64,000 nucleotides of DNA. Origin: Actinoplanes sp. DH11 (GTDB lineage: Bacteria > Actinomycetota > Actinomycetes > Mycobacteriales > Micromonosporaceae). The stretch is from assembly GCF_020873875.1 (NCBI RefSeq), contig NZ_JAHWGU010000019.1, positions 62,001 to 126,000 on the forward strand. The letters run 5' to 3'. Each line of letters starts with the position of its first letter. Positions within the stretch are counted from its first letter, which is position 1. The position numbers were made by a program, and so were the translations under genes. Shown here piece by piece: positions 17,153-25,763 of the stretch. The notes beneath the pieces were generated by a model. That model had not been told where the DNA came from. It did no database searches and saw only the letters and a program-made list of their open reading frames with translations.

Positions 17153-18243
17153 CAGCGGGCCTCCTCACGGGACAGTTCGTCGGCGACGACGGCCATCTGC
17201 TCGCGGAGCTGCGGTGTCGGTTCGGCGTAGACGTACGCGAACAGCTCCCGGTAGTCGGCGACGGGTTCGTCACCGAGTCCGGCGCGCATCCCGGCGGCCA
17301 GACTGTCAGCCGCGGCCCCGTACTCTCTGATCTTGTCCGCGCCGATCAGGCCGCGCCCGCGCAGATAGGTCTCCATCCGGGTGATCGGGTCGCGGGCCAG
17401 CCACGGCGTCACCTCGCCGGACTCGCGGTAGCGGCTGGGGTCGTCGGCGTTGGTGTGCGCCTGCACGCGGTAGGTGTGCGCCTCCACCAGCTGCGGTCCC
17501 TCGCCGGCGCGGGCCCGGTCCACCGCGGTGCCGAGCACGTCCAGCAGCGCCGCCACGTCGTTGCCGTCGACCCGTTCGCCGGGGATGCCGTAGCCGATGC
17601 CCTTGTGCGCCAGCGAGGGCGCCGCCGTCTGACGGGCCAGCGGCACGGAGATCGCATACTCGTTGTTCTGGACGAAGAAGACCACGGGGGTACGGAAGAC
17701 CGCCGCGAAGTTGAGCGCCTCATGGAAGTCGCCCTCGCTCGTCGCGCCGTCACCGCAGACCGCCATGACCACGGTGTCGTCGCCTCGCAGCCGGGCCGCG
17801 TGCGCCACCCCGACCGCGTGCAGCAGGTGCGTCGCCAGCGGCGTGGCCTGCGGCGCCACCCGGGTGGCCTGCGGGTCGTAACCGCTGTGCCAGTCACCGC
17901 GCAGCAGCGTCAGCGCCTGCACCGGGTCGACGCCGCGCGCCACGATCGCCGCGGTGTCCCGGTAGGTGGGGAACAGCCAGTCGCCGTCGCCGAGCACCTG
18001 CACGCAGGCGACCTGGCAGGCCTCCTGCCCGTGCGACGAGGGGTAGACCGCGAGCCGGCCCTGACGGACCAGGGCGTTGGCCTGGTCGTTGAACCGGCGG
18101 GCAGTGATCAGTGCAGCGTACGCGCGGACAAGCGCCTGAGGGTCGGGCATCTCGTGGCCGTCGCACGGAACGGGGTGGCCGTCCGGGTCGATGAGCGTCA
18201 CCGGCTCCGTGGACGGCAGCAGGTGTGCTGCGTCACGTGTCAT
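17152..18243 (-). CDS. bkdA: Branched-chain 2-oxo acid dehydrogenase E1 alpha subunit
   Basis: The 363-residue protein has the thiamine-diphosphate motif (CGDGATSEGDFHEALNFAAV ending in NNEYAIS), the YPSSHGQEACQVA substrate region and a C-terminal helical domain. The start at ATG 18243 has no ribosome site, but CAGAAT (18250-18255) lies exactly six bases upstream, so the operon is probably leaderless. Products such as isobutyryl-, isovaleryl- and 2-methylbutyryl-CoA prime branched fatty acids and polyketides. The divergent Lrp-type gene probably regulates it. Confidence 0.93.
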   Translation of the reverse strand: MTRDAAHLLPSTEPVTLIDPDGHPVPCDGHEMPDPQALVRAYAALITARRFNDQANALVRQGRLAVYPSSHGQEACQVACVQVLGDGDWLFPTYRDTAAIVARGVDPVQALTLLRGDWHSGYDPQATRVAPQATPLATHLLHAVGVAHAARLRGDDTVVMAVCGDGATSEGDFHEALNFAAVFRTPVVFFVQNNEYAISVPLARQTAAPSLAHKGIGYGIPGERVDGNDVAALLDVLGTAVDRARAGEGPQLVEAHTYRVQAHTNADDPSRYRESGEVTPWLARDPITRMETYLRGRGLIGADKIREYGAAADSLAAGMRAGLGDEPVADYRELFAYVYAEPTPQLREQMAVVADELSREEAR

Positions 18244-18351
18244 GAACGGATTCTGATTCCCGCGCCAAATGAACACCAGATGTGCTCCAAGAACGAGATA
18301 TTGTTTCGCTCCGCCTGCTGTACGGGGGCCGAACGTCTCATATTCACAGTC

Positions 18352-18834
18352 GTGGGTGCGCCCCGCGAGACAGGTGGCCCCGTGCTCGACGACACCGACC
18401 GGCGGATCCTGCGCGAACTCGCTCGCGACGGACGCATGTCCATGCGAACCCTCGCCGAGACGTTGCACATCTCGCGCGCCAACGCGTACGCCCGCGTCGC
18501 CCGCCTCCAGCAGAACGGCGTCATCCGCGGCTTCCACGCCGACGTCGACCCGGTCGCGGCCGGGCTGACCACGGCGGCCTACGTGACCGTCAACCTCCAG
18601 CAGGCCAACTGGCGCGAAGTGCTGACCCGCCTGCGCGCCCTGCCCGGTGTCGTGCACATCGGCCTGGTCGGCGGCGACTTCGACGTGATCCTGCTGGTCC
18701 GCGTCGCCGACAACACCGAGCTACGGCACCTGGTGCTGGACGAGATCCAGGGCATGCAGGGCGTGGTGAGCACCCGAACCCTGCTCCTCTTCGAGGAGTC
18801 CACCCCGTCCCGCGAAGGTCCCACCCCGCCCTGA
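18352..18834 (+). CDS. bkdR: Lrp/AsnC-family regulator of the bkd operon
   Basis: The protein has about 160 residues. The AsnC helix-turn-helix (LDDTDRRILRELARDGRMSM, LAETLHISRANAYARVARLQ) is followed by a RAM ligand-binding domain (VVHIGLVGGDFDVILLVRV). GTG 18352 follows a TATTCA box by five bases and suggests a leaderless start; GTG 18382 (VLDDTD) is an alternative that removes ten extra residues. Divergence from bkdABC is the known arrangement for bkdR-type activators responding to branched-chain amino acids. Confidence 0.87.
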   Translation: MGAPRETGGPVLDDTDRRILRELARDGRMSMRTLAETLHISRANAYARVARLQQNGVIRGFHADVDPVAAGLTTAAYVTVNLQQANWREVLTRLRALPGVVHIGLVGGDFDVILLVRVADNTELRHLVLDEIQGMQGVVSTRTLLLFEESTPSREGPTPP

Positions 18835-18880
18835 CCGGCGTCCCGGCGCTCTGTCCGGTTCGCTACTGACCGGCCCGCGC

Positions 18881-19330
18881 ATGTCCCTGGCGGACGAGAA
18901 TTCCGATGCACGACATCCGTGGGAAGCGGTGGGCGACATGGGCGGCAACGACGACCGGGCCGGGGCGGACAGAGCGGCGTCCAGCCGGCGAAGTCCGCGG
19001 TTCAAGCGGCTTATCTGGGCAACGGATCGGCGTCGCCTCGACACCTATCTCGAAGCGTACGAGGATGAGCTGGAAAAGCTCATTCGCATGGCTGACCCAC
19101 CGGTGGCTGAGAACGGTGCGAAATCCTCGGCGTTGAGGGTGGTCCGGCGCGCTAAACGCGAAGTCCAGAACGGCAGCACGAACACCGGATGGTCCTGCTA
19201 CAACGCCGCCAAGCGCATCGAGGCCCTGGGGTTCGACCAGAAAGAACTCGAGCGTCTGCGGGACGCTGTGCTGGCGGAGACCCAGGAGAAGGTGCGGTCC
19301 TCGTGGCGGCAGCACGGCCTCATCGTGTGA
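18881..19330 (+). CDS. Hypothetical protein, possibly truncated
   Basis: The 149-residue protein is charged and helical; the second half (RAKREVQNGSTNTGWSCYNA, then AKRIEALGFDQKELERLRDA) resembles the N-terminal cytoplasmic domain of actinobacterial proteins that continue into a membrane domain. Here a stop follows at 19328-19330, and the next frame (19333-19437) resembles the tail of such a membrane domain. The gene may be a remnant with an internal deletion. No function can be assigned. Confidence 0.5.
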   Translation: MSLADENSDARHPWEAVGDMGGNDDRAGADRAASSRRSPRFKRLIWATDRRRLDTYLEAYEDELEKLIRMADPPVAENGAKSSALRVVRRAKREVQNGSTNTGWSCYNAAKRIEALGFDQKELERLRDAVLAETQEKVRSSWRQHGLIV

Positions 19331-19332
19331 CA

Positions 19333-19437
19333 GTGGAGAAAAACGCGGGAATTCTGGCCATCGCGTTTGTTGCCGCCTTCAGCGATCGGCTGGTACTGCA
19401 TGTTGTCGAAACGGTCGAAGGCGGCAGCCGGAAATGA
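19333..19437 (+). pseudogene. Possible membrane-domain tail of the preceding gene
   Basis: A 34-residue frame begins at GTG 19333, just after the preceding stop, and encodes a single hydrophobic helix followed by FSDRLVLHVVETVEG. It resembles the end of the membrane domain normally fused to proteins like the preceding one, which suggests degradation. It could also be a genuine small membrane protein. Confidence 0.35.
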
Positions 19438-19468
19438 GCCCGCCCCGCGACCTCCCGCTATTAAGTCG

Positions 19469-20095
19469 TCAGTAGCGGAACACCTGGTCGGACACCCGGA
19501 AACGGTGGTCGCACTCCGTGCAGGTGGTGCGGCCGAAGAGGTAGGTCAGCGCGGTGGCCACCGACGGCTGGCCGGCTTCCAAGCTCGCCTCGTGCAGCCG
19601 GCGACCCGCGCCGTCCAGGTCGGCCGGGGCCGCCGGCCGCAGCGGCGGCCCGAGGACCAGTGCCAACGTCGTCCCGCAGTGCGGGCACTCCAGCTCGATC
19701 TCGTTCTCGTCGATGCGATGAAGTTCGGCGCCCCACAGTTCGTCGCCTTCCAACGCCACCGCCGCCTGCAGGCGATGGATGAACAGCCCCGCGTCGGCCG
19801 GCGAGGCCAGCCAGTCGCCGGCCAGCGACCGCAGGGCCGTCAAGGCTTCGGCGTGCCGGGGCCAGGCCGCCTCGTCGACATCGGCCGCGAGGTGCCCGGC
19901 CAGCAGGAGGACGTTGTCCCGGTCGGCCGGTGCGAATCGGGCGGTGATCGCCGGGAGGCGCTCGATCAGCAGCGCGCGTTCGTCGTCGTGGATCCCGACA
20001 TGGCGGACCTCTTCCAGCAAAGAGTCCCAGGCGTACGAGTACGCGTCCGCCTCAGCCGCCGCCAGCATTTCCTCGACCGTTGTCACGATGCGCAT
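19469..20095 (-). CDS. Hypothetical zinc-ribbon protein
   Basis: The 208-residue protein from ATG 20095 has a helical N-terminal two-thirds resembling HEAT-type repeats, then two CxxC knuckles (CPHCGTTLAL and CTECDHRFRV) forming one split zinc ribbon. No signal peptide or enzyme motif is seen. Metal binding is inferred from the four cysteines; the function is unknown. Confidence 0.65.
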   Translation of the reverse strand: MRIVTTVEEMLAAAEADAYSYAWDSLLEEVRHVGIHDDERALLIERLPAITARFAPADRDNVLLLAGHLAADVDEAAWPRHAEALTALRSLAGDWLASPADAGLFIHRLQAAVALEGDELWGAELHRIDENEIELECPHCGTTLALVLGPPLRPAAPADLDGAGRRLHEASLEAGQPSVATALTYLFGRTTCTECDHRFRVSDQVFRY

Positions 20096-20224
20096 CGAAC
20101 CACAGGGCGGATCCCCGGCCTGTCCCGCATGTGTGTCGGGGGTCACAGCGGAATCGCCAACCTTTTCTGGTCCTGCGCGTCCTCCCGGGTGACAGTGCAC
20201 CGACTGACAACGCTGGAGTTCGAC

Positions 20225-20671
20225 ATGCGCAGATCCACCCGGTCCCTCGCGATCGCCGCCGGAGCCGTGGCCGTCATCGCCGTCGGCGGGGTGTCCGCCG
20301 CGGCAGCCTTCGCCGACGACGCGACGCCCGTGCCGGCCCCGACCACGTCACCGGCGGCCACTGCCTCACCGGCGGCCACTGCCTCACCGGCGGCCACTGG
20401 GTCACCGGCTGTCACCGCGGAACCGGCGTCCCCGGGCGCGACCGAGCCGCCCGCGGCTGTCGAGCCGACCGTGACCGGTGAAGCGACCGCCACCGCCGAA
20501 CCGGCTTCCCCGGGCGCGACCGTCGCGCCCACCCGGACCGCCGCCACGCGCAACCCGACCGCCGAGGCCGCTGAGCCCACCCCGGCTGGCGAGGCGACTC
20601 CCGAGCCCGGTCCGACCCGGATGACCACCGCGGCCCCGTCGCCGGAATCGACGGTCGTGGCCGGTTCCTGA
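20225..20671 (+). CDS. Secreted Ala/Thr/Pro-rich protein
   Basis: The 148-residue protein from ATG 20225 has a signal peptide (MRRSTRSLAIAAGAVAVIAV, cleavage probably after AAAAFA at about residue 32). The mature part is low complexity, built from Pro-Ala-Ala-Thr repeats that derive from an 18-bp DNA repeat at 20345-20405. Such Thr/Pro-rich regions are often O-mannosylated in actinobacteria. There is no anchor or domain. It may be co-regulated with the sigma factor gene at 20807, but that is a guess. Confidence 0.6.
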   Translation: MRRSTRSLAIAAGAVAVIAVGGVSAAAAFADDATPVPAPTTSPAATASPAATASPAATGSPAVTAEPASPGATEPPAAVEPTVTGEATATAEPASPGATVAPTRTAATRNPTAEAAEPTPAGEATPEPGPTRMTTAAPSPESTVVAGS

Positions 20672-20675
20672 GGTC

Positions 20676-20722
20676 GCGCGCGCCGGCCGCCCGCGCCACC
20701 ACCCGCACGGCCGGCCGCGCGC
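20676..20722 (+). terminator. GC-rich hairpin, possible terminator
   Basis: Arms of about 14-15 bp (GCGCGCGCCGGCCG and CGGCCGGCCGCGCGC, with one bulge) begin just after the stop at 20671. No T-tract follows, as is common for actinobacterial terminators. Confidence 0.4.
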
Positions 20723-20806
20723 CGGGGCGCACGGCTGGGTCAGCCGGACCAGCGGCCGGCGCCCCGCCGTACCATCTCGAGTCCGACCCACCCCGCGAGG
20801 CCCTTT

Positions 20807-21376
20807 GTGATCTTCGTCTTGCCGATGCCCAGGTCGCTGCTGCGCTGGTGGCGAGGACCCGCCTCGGCCACCGCGGTGACGACAGCAACCGGAACGCCCG
20901 CGATCGACGAGCTCTACCGGGCGCGCCGTCTGCCACTGGTCCGGCTGGCCGTACTCATGGTCGACGACCTGCCCACCGCGGAGGACATCGTCCAGGACGT
21001 GTTCACCCGGCTCTGGCGCCGGCACGGTACGGGCCTGGACGCCCTCGACGATCCGCACGCGTACCTGGTGTCCGCCGTCATGAACGCGGCCAGGTCGGTG
21101 CTGCGCCGGCGCCGGATCGCCCGGGCCTATCTGCCGCAGCGCCCGGATCCGGCACCGGCCGCCGAGGACGAGGCGCTGCTCGGGGCGGGCGACCGGGAGG
21201 TGATCGGCGCGCTGAGCCGGCTCACCACCCGGCAGCGGCAGGTGATCGTCCTGCGCTACTGGTCGGGTCTCTCGGAGCGGGAGATCGCCGGCACGCTGCG
21301 GATCACCACCGGAACCGTCAAGTCGACCGCGCACCGAGCCCTGACACTGCTACGCGCCGAACTGGGGGAGAGATGA
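20807..21376 (+). CDS. RNA polymerase sigma factor, SigE family (ECF)
   Basis: The 189-residue protein has an N-terminal extension of about 30 residues, region 2 (LAVLMVDDLPTAEDIVQDVF, then TRLWRRHG) and region 4 (LTTRQRQVIVLRYWSGLSER, EIAGTLRITTGTVKSTAHRA). It starts at GTG 20807 behind GCGAGG. The partner gene overlaps its stop by ATGA. It is the second of three such pairs in the window. Confidence 0.88.
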   Translation: MIFVLPMPRSLLRWWRGPASATAVTTATGTPAIDELYRARRLPLVRLAVLMVDDLPTAEDIVQDVFTRLWRRHGTGLDALDDPHAYLVSAVMNAARSVLRRRRIARAYLPQRPDPAPAAEDEALLGAGDREVIGALSRLTTRQRQVIVLRYWSGLSEREIAGTLRITTGTVKSTAHRALTLLRAELGER

Positions 21377-21966
21377 CCGAAACCGATCTGGAACGGCGCC
21401 TGCGCGGAGCCCTGGCCGCTCGAGCCACCGCCGTCACGAGCCGCGACCTGCGCCACGAACCGGCGCCCTCCCAGGCCGCCAGGCTGAGCGGGACGGGAGC
21501 ACCGTCGCCGTCCCGGCGTGGCACCCGGGCCCGGTGGTGGCTCCCGCTGGCCGCCGGCATCGCCGCCGCGACGGTGTCGATCACGGCGTTCGCTCTGCTC
21601 CGGCCCGCCGACCCGGCGCCGGCCCCACCGGCCGCACCGGCCTCGCCGTCCCAGCCCACCGTGCCGGCCTCGCCGTCCCAGCCCACCGTGCCGGCCTCAC
21701 CGTCCCGGGCGCCCGGGCAGCCCTCGCCGGCTCTGTCGGCCTCGCCGACCTCAGCGGCGTCCCCGACAGCGACAACGACATCCACAACGACACCGGCGTC
21801 ACCGGCAGCGACCACACCAGCTTCAATCCCGGCGGCCACGCCGACCGTCGCACCGCCCACGCCGTCGCGTTCCTGGTCCACGGCCGAGCCGAATCCGCCC
21901 GCGTCCGATTCGAGGGCCACCCTCGCGCCGACCCGTGCGGGAAGCACCGCTGACCAGAGGAACTGA
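21373..21966 (+). CDS. Membrane-anchored partner of the SigE-type sigma factor
   Basis: The 197-residue protein has a cytoplasmic N-terminus of about 55 residues, one membrane helix (WWLPLAAGIAAATVSITAFA) and a long extracytoplasmic tail of Pro/Ser/Thr/Ala repeats; the PASPSQPTV unit comes from a 27-bp DNA repeat. It overlaps the sigma gene by ATGA, so co-expression is certain and an anti-sigma role is likely. The tail looks like a wall-spanning stalk rather than a folded sensor. Confidence 0.7.
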   Translation: MTETDLERRLRGALAARATAVTSRDLRHEPAPSQAARLSGTGAPSPSRRGTRARWWLPLAAGIAAATVSITAFALLRPADPAPAPPAAPASPSQPTVPASPSQPTVPASPSRAPGQPSPALSASPTSAASPTATTTSTTTPASPAATTPASIPAATPTVAPPTPSRSWSTAEPNPPASDSRATLAPTRAGSTADQRN

Positions 21967-21968
21967 GG

Positions 21969-23273
21969 TCACCGCCGGCGTGCGGGATTGGGATCAGCGT
22001 CCGGCCCGGCCGGGATAGCCGGCACGGAGGCCGAGATCGCGGTGCCGCCGCCCGGCTCCGACTCGATGTCGAGCCGGCCGGCGAGCCGCTGCACCCGCTG
22101 ACGCATGCCGGCGAGCCCGAACCCACCGTCACCGGATCCACCGGCACGCCTGACGGCAGGTTCGAAGCCGATGCCGTCGTCCCGGACGTCGAGTGTCACC
22201 AGGTCCTCCATGTACGACAGGGTGAGCCCGACGCGGCTGGCCCTCGCATGTTTGGCCACGTTGGCGAGCGCCTCCTGCGCGGCTCGCAGCAGCGTCACCT
22301 CGACGTCGGCGTGCATCGGCCGGGGGTCGCCGGCAGTGGTCAGGACCGCGTCGATGCGGTGCAGCTCCGACCAGCGCCGGACCACGTCCCCGACCGCCTC
22401 CGGGAGCTGAGCCTCGGCGAGCAGTTCGGGCTCGACGGCGTGGACGGTGCGGCGGGCCTCGGTGAGGCTTTCCCGGGCCAGGTTCACCGCGTTCGTCAGG
22501 TGCCGGTCCAGGGCCGGCGGCTCGTCCATCCGCTGCTGGGCGGCCTGGAGCTGGGTGACGATGCCGGTGAGGCCCTGCGCCAGGGTGTCGTGGATCTCGC
22601 GCGCCATCCGTTGCCGCTCGTCGAGCACCCCGGCCTGCCGCGCCCGGACCAGCAGCTGGGCGTGCAGTGCCGCGTTCTCCGCCAGCGCCGCCTCGATCGT
22701 GAGATTCGCCTCGTGCAGTTCGGCGACGGCCTGCCTCTGCCGGCGCTCGCGCTCGTCGGAGATCTCGATGAGGTGGAAGGACCCCGAGGCCAGCACCGTA
22801 CTGATGACGCTGATCGCCAGCCACGCCCACCAGAAGCCGCCGGTGAGGGTGGCGAGGCCACCGAGGTACGCCACCGCCATGGTCATGGAGGTGACGGCGG
22901 CGCCGGCGTACCTCCGGCGGCCTCTGAGGTGGTGGAACGCGTGCGGATAGCCGAGGAAGGCGAAGAGGGCGTACCAGGGCGCGACCGCGACCAGGCCGGC
23001 GGCGAGGACCATGAGCCCTGCGGAGTACAGGCCCATCAGCGAGGCGTACGCGTACCGCCGCGCATGCCCGACGTGGAACCAGAGCAGCCAGACCGTGGCC
23101 GCGAACGAGAGCCCGAGCGCCGCCGGAAGGTTCGGTGACACTCCCCAGAGCGGCAGCAGCAACGTGATGAGCGTGCACGCGGCAAGCAGGACGTACGGCA
23201 GGAGCCGCAGGACCGCCGTCTCGGTGCGCTCCCCGCGATCCAACTCGGCGCGCAGCTCGGCCTCGATGCTCAC
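21969..23273 (-). CDS. Sensor histidine kinase, NarL type (orphan)
   Basis: The 434-residue protein has five to six membrane helices (about 20-170), a coiled coil, the dimerisation helix with the phosphorylated His (ERQRMAREIHDTLAQGLTG) and an ATPase domain (AQEALANVAKHARASRVGL, GGFGLAGMRQRVQRLAG). GTG 23273 has a ribosome site (GGGAG, 7 bases upstream); ATG 23303 lacks one. No response regulator gene is adjacent, so the partner lies outside or is one of the orphan regulators. Confidence 0.9.
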   Translation of the reverse strand: MSIEAELRAELDRGERTETAVLRLLPYVLLAACTLITLLLPLWGVSPNLPAALGLSFAATVWLLWFHVGHARRYAYASLMGLYSAGLMVLAAGLVAVAPWYALFAFLGYPHAFHHLRGRRRYAGAAVTSMTMAVAYLGGLATLTGGFWWAWLAISVISTVLASGSFHLIEISDERERRQRQAVAELHEANLTIEAALAENAALHAQLLVRARQAGVLDERQRMAREIHDTLAQGLTGIVTQLQAAQQRMDEPPALDRHLTNAVNLARESLTEARRTVHAVEPELLAEAQLPEAVGDVVRRWSELHRIDAVLTTAGDPRPMHADVEVTLLRAAQEALANVAKHARASRVGLTLSYMEDLVTLDVRDDGIGFEPAVRRAGGSGDGGFGLAGMRQRVQRLAGRLDIESEPGGGTAISASVPAIPAGPDADPNPARRR

Positions 23274-23339
23274 GGACAACTCCCAGCGGCGGCGTGCTGC
23301 CATGATGGCACGCCGCCGCCCGTGTCACCGGGGCCGGTG

Positions 23340-24071
23340 TCACCAGGGGATCTCGCCGGCATCTTCGAAGAAGCCGCCCGTCGGGCCGTCGTCGGGCAGG
23401 GTGGCCAGGCGTACGGCTGTCGCCGCGCCCTGCGCCGGGGTGCGCACGCCACGGAAGCCGTTCAGGTCGGTCGCCACGAAGCCGGGACAGGCCATGTTGA
23501 TCAGGATGCCGGTGCCGGCGAACTCCCGGGCGTACTGGAGGGTCACGGCGTTGAGGAACGTCTTCGACGGCGCGTACGCCACCGCCACCGGCCCGGTCGT
23601 GGTTGTGCCACCGGGCCCGGACTGCCTGGTCAGCGAGCCGACGCTGCTGGACATGTTGACGATCCGCGGCGACGGCGAGCGGCGCAGCAGGGGCAACATG
23701 GCGTTGGTGACGCGTACGACGCCTATCACGTTGGTTTCCACCACCGCCCGGATCGTGGCCGGGTCGACGAGGCTGGGTTCCTGCGGGACGCCGCCGGTGA
23801 TGCCGGCGTTGTTCACCAGCACGTCGAGGCGGCCGAAGCGCTGCTCGATCAGGCTCGCGGCGGCGGTTGCGCTGGCGTCGTCGGTGACATCCAGGGGTAC
23901 GCCGAACGCGTCCACACCTGCCGCCCGCAACTTCTCCACGGCGTCCGTCCGCCGCTGCTCGTCGCGGGCGCCCACGCCGACCCGGTGACCCAGCGTGCCG
24001 AGGCCGGCCGCGATCTCGTACCCGATGCCCTTGTTCGCGCCGGTGACAAGCGCAATCTTCATGTCGGTCAT
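23340..24071 (-). CDS. SDR-family oxidoreductase
   Basis: The 243-residue short-chain dehydrogenase has the NADP-binding TGANKGIG motif (about residues 10-17), LDVLVNNAGIT, the catalytic Ser region NMSSSVGSL, and YAPSK with the Tyr and Lys. It resembles plant- and fungal-like carbonyl reductases, where an insert precedes the Tyr. The LysR gene is divergent and probably controls it. The substrate is unknown, likely a quinone or carbonyl. Confidence 0.9.
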   Translation of the reverse strand: MTDMKIALVTGANKGIGYEIAAGLGTLGHRVGVGARDEQRRTDAVEKLRAAGVDAFGVPLDVTDDASATAAASLIEQRFGRLDVLVNNAGITGGVPQEPSLVDPATIRAVVETNVIGVVRVTNAMLPLLRRSPSPRIVNMSSSVGSLTRQSGPGGTTTTGPVAVAYAPSKTFLNAVTLQYAREFAGTGILINMACPGFVATDLNGFRGVRTPAQGAATAVRLATLPDDGPTGGFFEDAGEIPW

Positions 24072-24126
24072 GCCATCGATCGTGGCTACCGAGGGTGAGA
24101 GCGGACAACACCGTCTCGGTCCGGCA

Positions 24127-24145
24127 CGATACCGTACGGGTATCG
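24127..24145. promoter_or_regulatory. Probable LysR binding site
   Basis: A perfect 7-bp inverted repeat (CGATACC-GTACG-GGTATCG) lies between the divergent SDR and LysR genes, containing a T-N11-A core. It is just upstream of the leaderless LysR promoter at 24166. Confidence 0.65.
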
Positions 24146-24165
24146 CCACGTGGTCCGGCCGGGCA

Positions 24166-24171
24166 TACGAT
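24166..24171 (+). promoter_or_regulatory. -10 box of the leaderless LysR gene
   Basis: TACGAT lies exactly 6 bases before GTG 24178; no ribosome site is present. Confidence 0.6.
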
Positions 24172-24177
24172 CGCCGG

Positions 24178-25026
24178 GTGGAAACGCGGGAACTACGGTT
24201 TTTCGTCGCCGTCGCGGAGGAACTGCACTTCGGGCGGGCCGCGCAACGGCTCGGCATGGCGCAGCCGCCACTGTCCCGCGCCATCCGGCAGCTGGAGCGC
24301 CGCCTCGGCACGACACTGTTCGACCGCGACAGCCACCGCGTCGCCCTCACCGCCGCCGGCGCCGTCCTGCTCGACGAGGGGCGGGCGGCCCTGGACGCGG
24401 TGGAGGCGGCCGAACGCCGTACCCGTCGCGCCGGTTCCGCCGAGCCCGGCCGCCCAGGCCTGGTCCTCGCGGTCAAGGCCGGTGCCTCCACCGACCTGCT
24501 GGCGAAGCTGCTCGACGCCTACGCCGCCGAGCCCGGTGCGGTGGCCGTCGAGGTGATCCTGTGCGGCCCCGGCCAGCAGGAGACCATCCTGCGCGACGGC
24601 CGCGCCGACGTGGCGCTGCTGCACCGCCCGTTCGACGCCGCCGCCGGCTTCGACACCGAGGAACTGCTGACCGAGGACCAGGTAGCGGTCCTGCCCGCCG
24701 GGCACCCCCTGACCGCGAACGATCAACTGTCGCTAGCCGACCTGGACGACCTGCCGGACCTGCCACGACCCCGCTGGCCGCACCCGGACGGCAGCTACCC
24801 CGAAGGTCCGGGCCCAGAGGTACGCGACCACACCCAGTTGCTGCAACTCATCGGCCTCGGCCGCACCCTGACCATCGCCCCCGACTCGTGCCGCTCCCAG
24901 CTGCGCGAGGACACCGTGGCCGTACCCCTGCGCGACGCCCCCCGAGTGACCACCGTGATCGCCTGGCCCCCGCACAGCCGCTCCCGCCCGGTAGCCGACC
25001 TGATCCGCACCGCCACCCGCCTGTGA
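24178..25026 (+). CDS. LysR-family transcriptional regulator
   Basis: The 282-residue protein has the LysR helix-turn-helix at about 1-60 (ETRELRFFVAVAEELHFGRA, GMAQPPLSRAIRQLERRLG) and an effector-binding domain with two Rossmann-like lobes. It starts at GTG 24178 (leaderless). It probably regulates the divergent SDR gene. Its 3' end, VADLIRTATRL and stop, seeds a tandem array of 43-bp units that repeat a variant of the same ending. Confidence 0.9.
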   Translation: METRELRFFVAVAEELHFGRAAQRLGMAQPPLSRAIRQLERRLGTTLFDRDSHRVALTAAGAVLLDEGRAALDAVEAAERRTRRAGSAEPGRPGLVLAVKAGASTDLLAKLLDAYAAEPGAVAVEVILCGPGQQETILRDGRADVALLHRPFDAAAGFDTEELLTEDQVAVLPAGHPLTANDQLSLADLDDLPDLPRPRWPHPDGSYPEGPGPEVRDHTQLLQLIGLGRTLTIAPDSCRSQLREDTVAVPLRDAPRVTTVIAWPPHSRSRPVADLIRTATRL

Positions 25027-25194
25027 CCGCCGGGTCGCCGACCTGGCCGACGCCGCTACCCGCTTGTGACCGCCGGGTCGCCGACCTGGCCGACGCCGCT
25101 ACCCGCTTGTGACCGCCGGGTCGCCGACCTGGCCGACGCCGCTACCCGCTTGTGACCGCCGGGTCGCCGACCTGGCCGACGTCGCCACCCGCCT
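25023..25194 (+). repeat. 43-bp tandem array carrying the LysR stop codon (4 units)
   Basis: Units start at 25023, 25066, 25109 and 25152; the first three are essentially identical and the fourth has a few changes. Each begins GTGACCGCCGGGTCGCC, so each repeats the TGA of the LysR gene, and each ends with a copy of the gene's last codons. Because 43 is not a multiple of 3, the TGAs fall in all three frames. Confidence 0.9.
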
Positions 25195-25425
25195 GCGGCC
25201 GCCGGGTCGCCTCGGCCGGGCTGCCTCGGCCGGCGTGCTTCGACCGGGCTGCCTCAGTGGTCTCGGCGCGCAGGGCGGCCACCGGCACGACCGATCAGTG
25301 ACAGCAACGCGGACAAATTAGGCACACCGCAGAGGCCGCACCCTGACTGCCGTCTGTCCGCGCATTAAGCCCGTGTCCCCGGTTCCGACCCCAATCGTGC
25401 TGCTCGCACGCCATCCTGTCGACAT

Positions 25426-25500
25426 GTTGATCTGCTAGCGGTGCGAAATCGCTGTGATCATGGGGTTGAAACCGCGATTTCGCATCGCTAGCAGATCAAC
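25426..25500. repeat. 75-bp palindromic element, copy 1
   Basis: 27-base arms (GTTGATCTGCTAGCG...) with one mismatch enclose a 21-base loop containing TGATCATGGGG. It lies between the convergent LysR and WYL genes. The surrounding 25195-25763 holds no gene; apart from this element and the preceding array I see only GC-rich sequence. Confidence 0.9.
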
Positions 25501-25763
25501 ACCGCCGCGCCGACCCAACGCAGCCGATCGCGGTTACCTGTTCAAGGACTGCGCCCGGCCGAGGGAAGCAACACCACGCCGCTGCGGTCGACATCCTGTG
25601 CACCATGCTTCGGATCCGAACCTTCTACTGGCGCAAACCGGCAGAAAAGCCCGCACGAGCTGCTTGGCAGAGCATCCGGCCTCCGGGGTGGACGAATCCC
25701 TTGGCACCCGCGTCCTGCAGCGGGGATCGGCGCGGACGACCGGGTGCTCCGGGTCGGTTTCGG

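Noticed and set aside
25023..25194. Possible CRISPR array or coding minisatellite
   Set aside because: There are no spacers, every unit carries a stop, and no cas gene is present.
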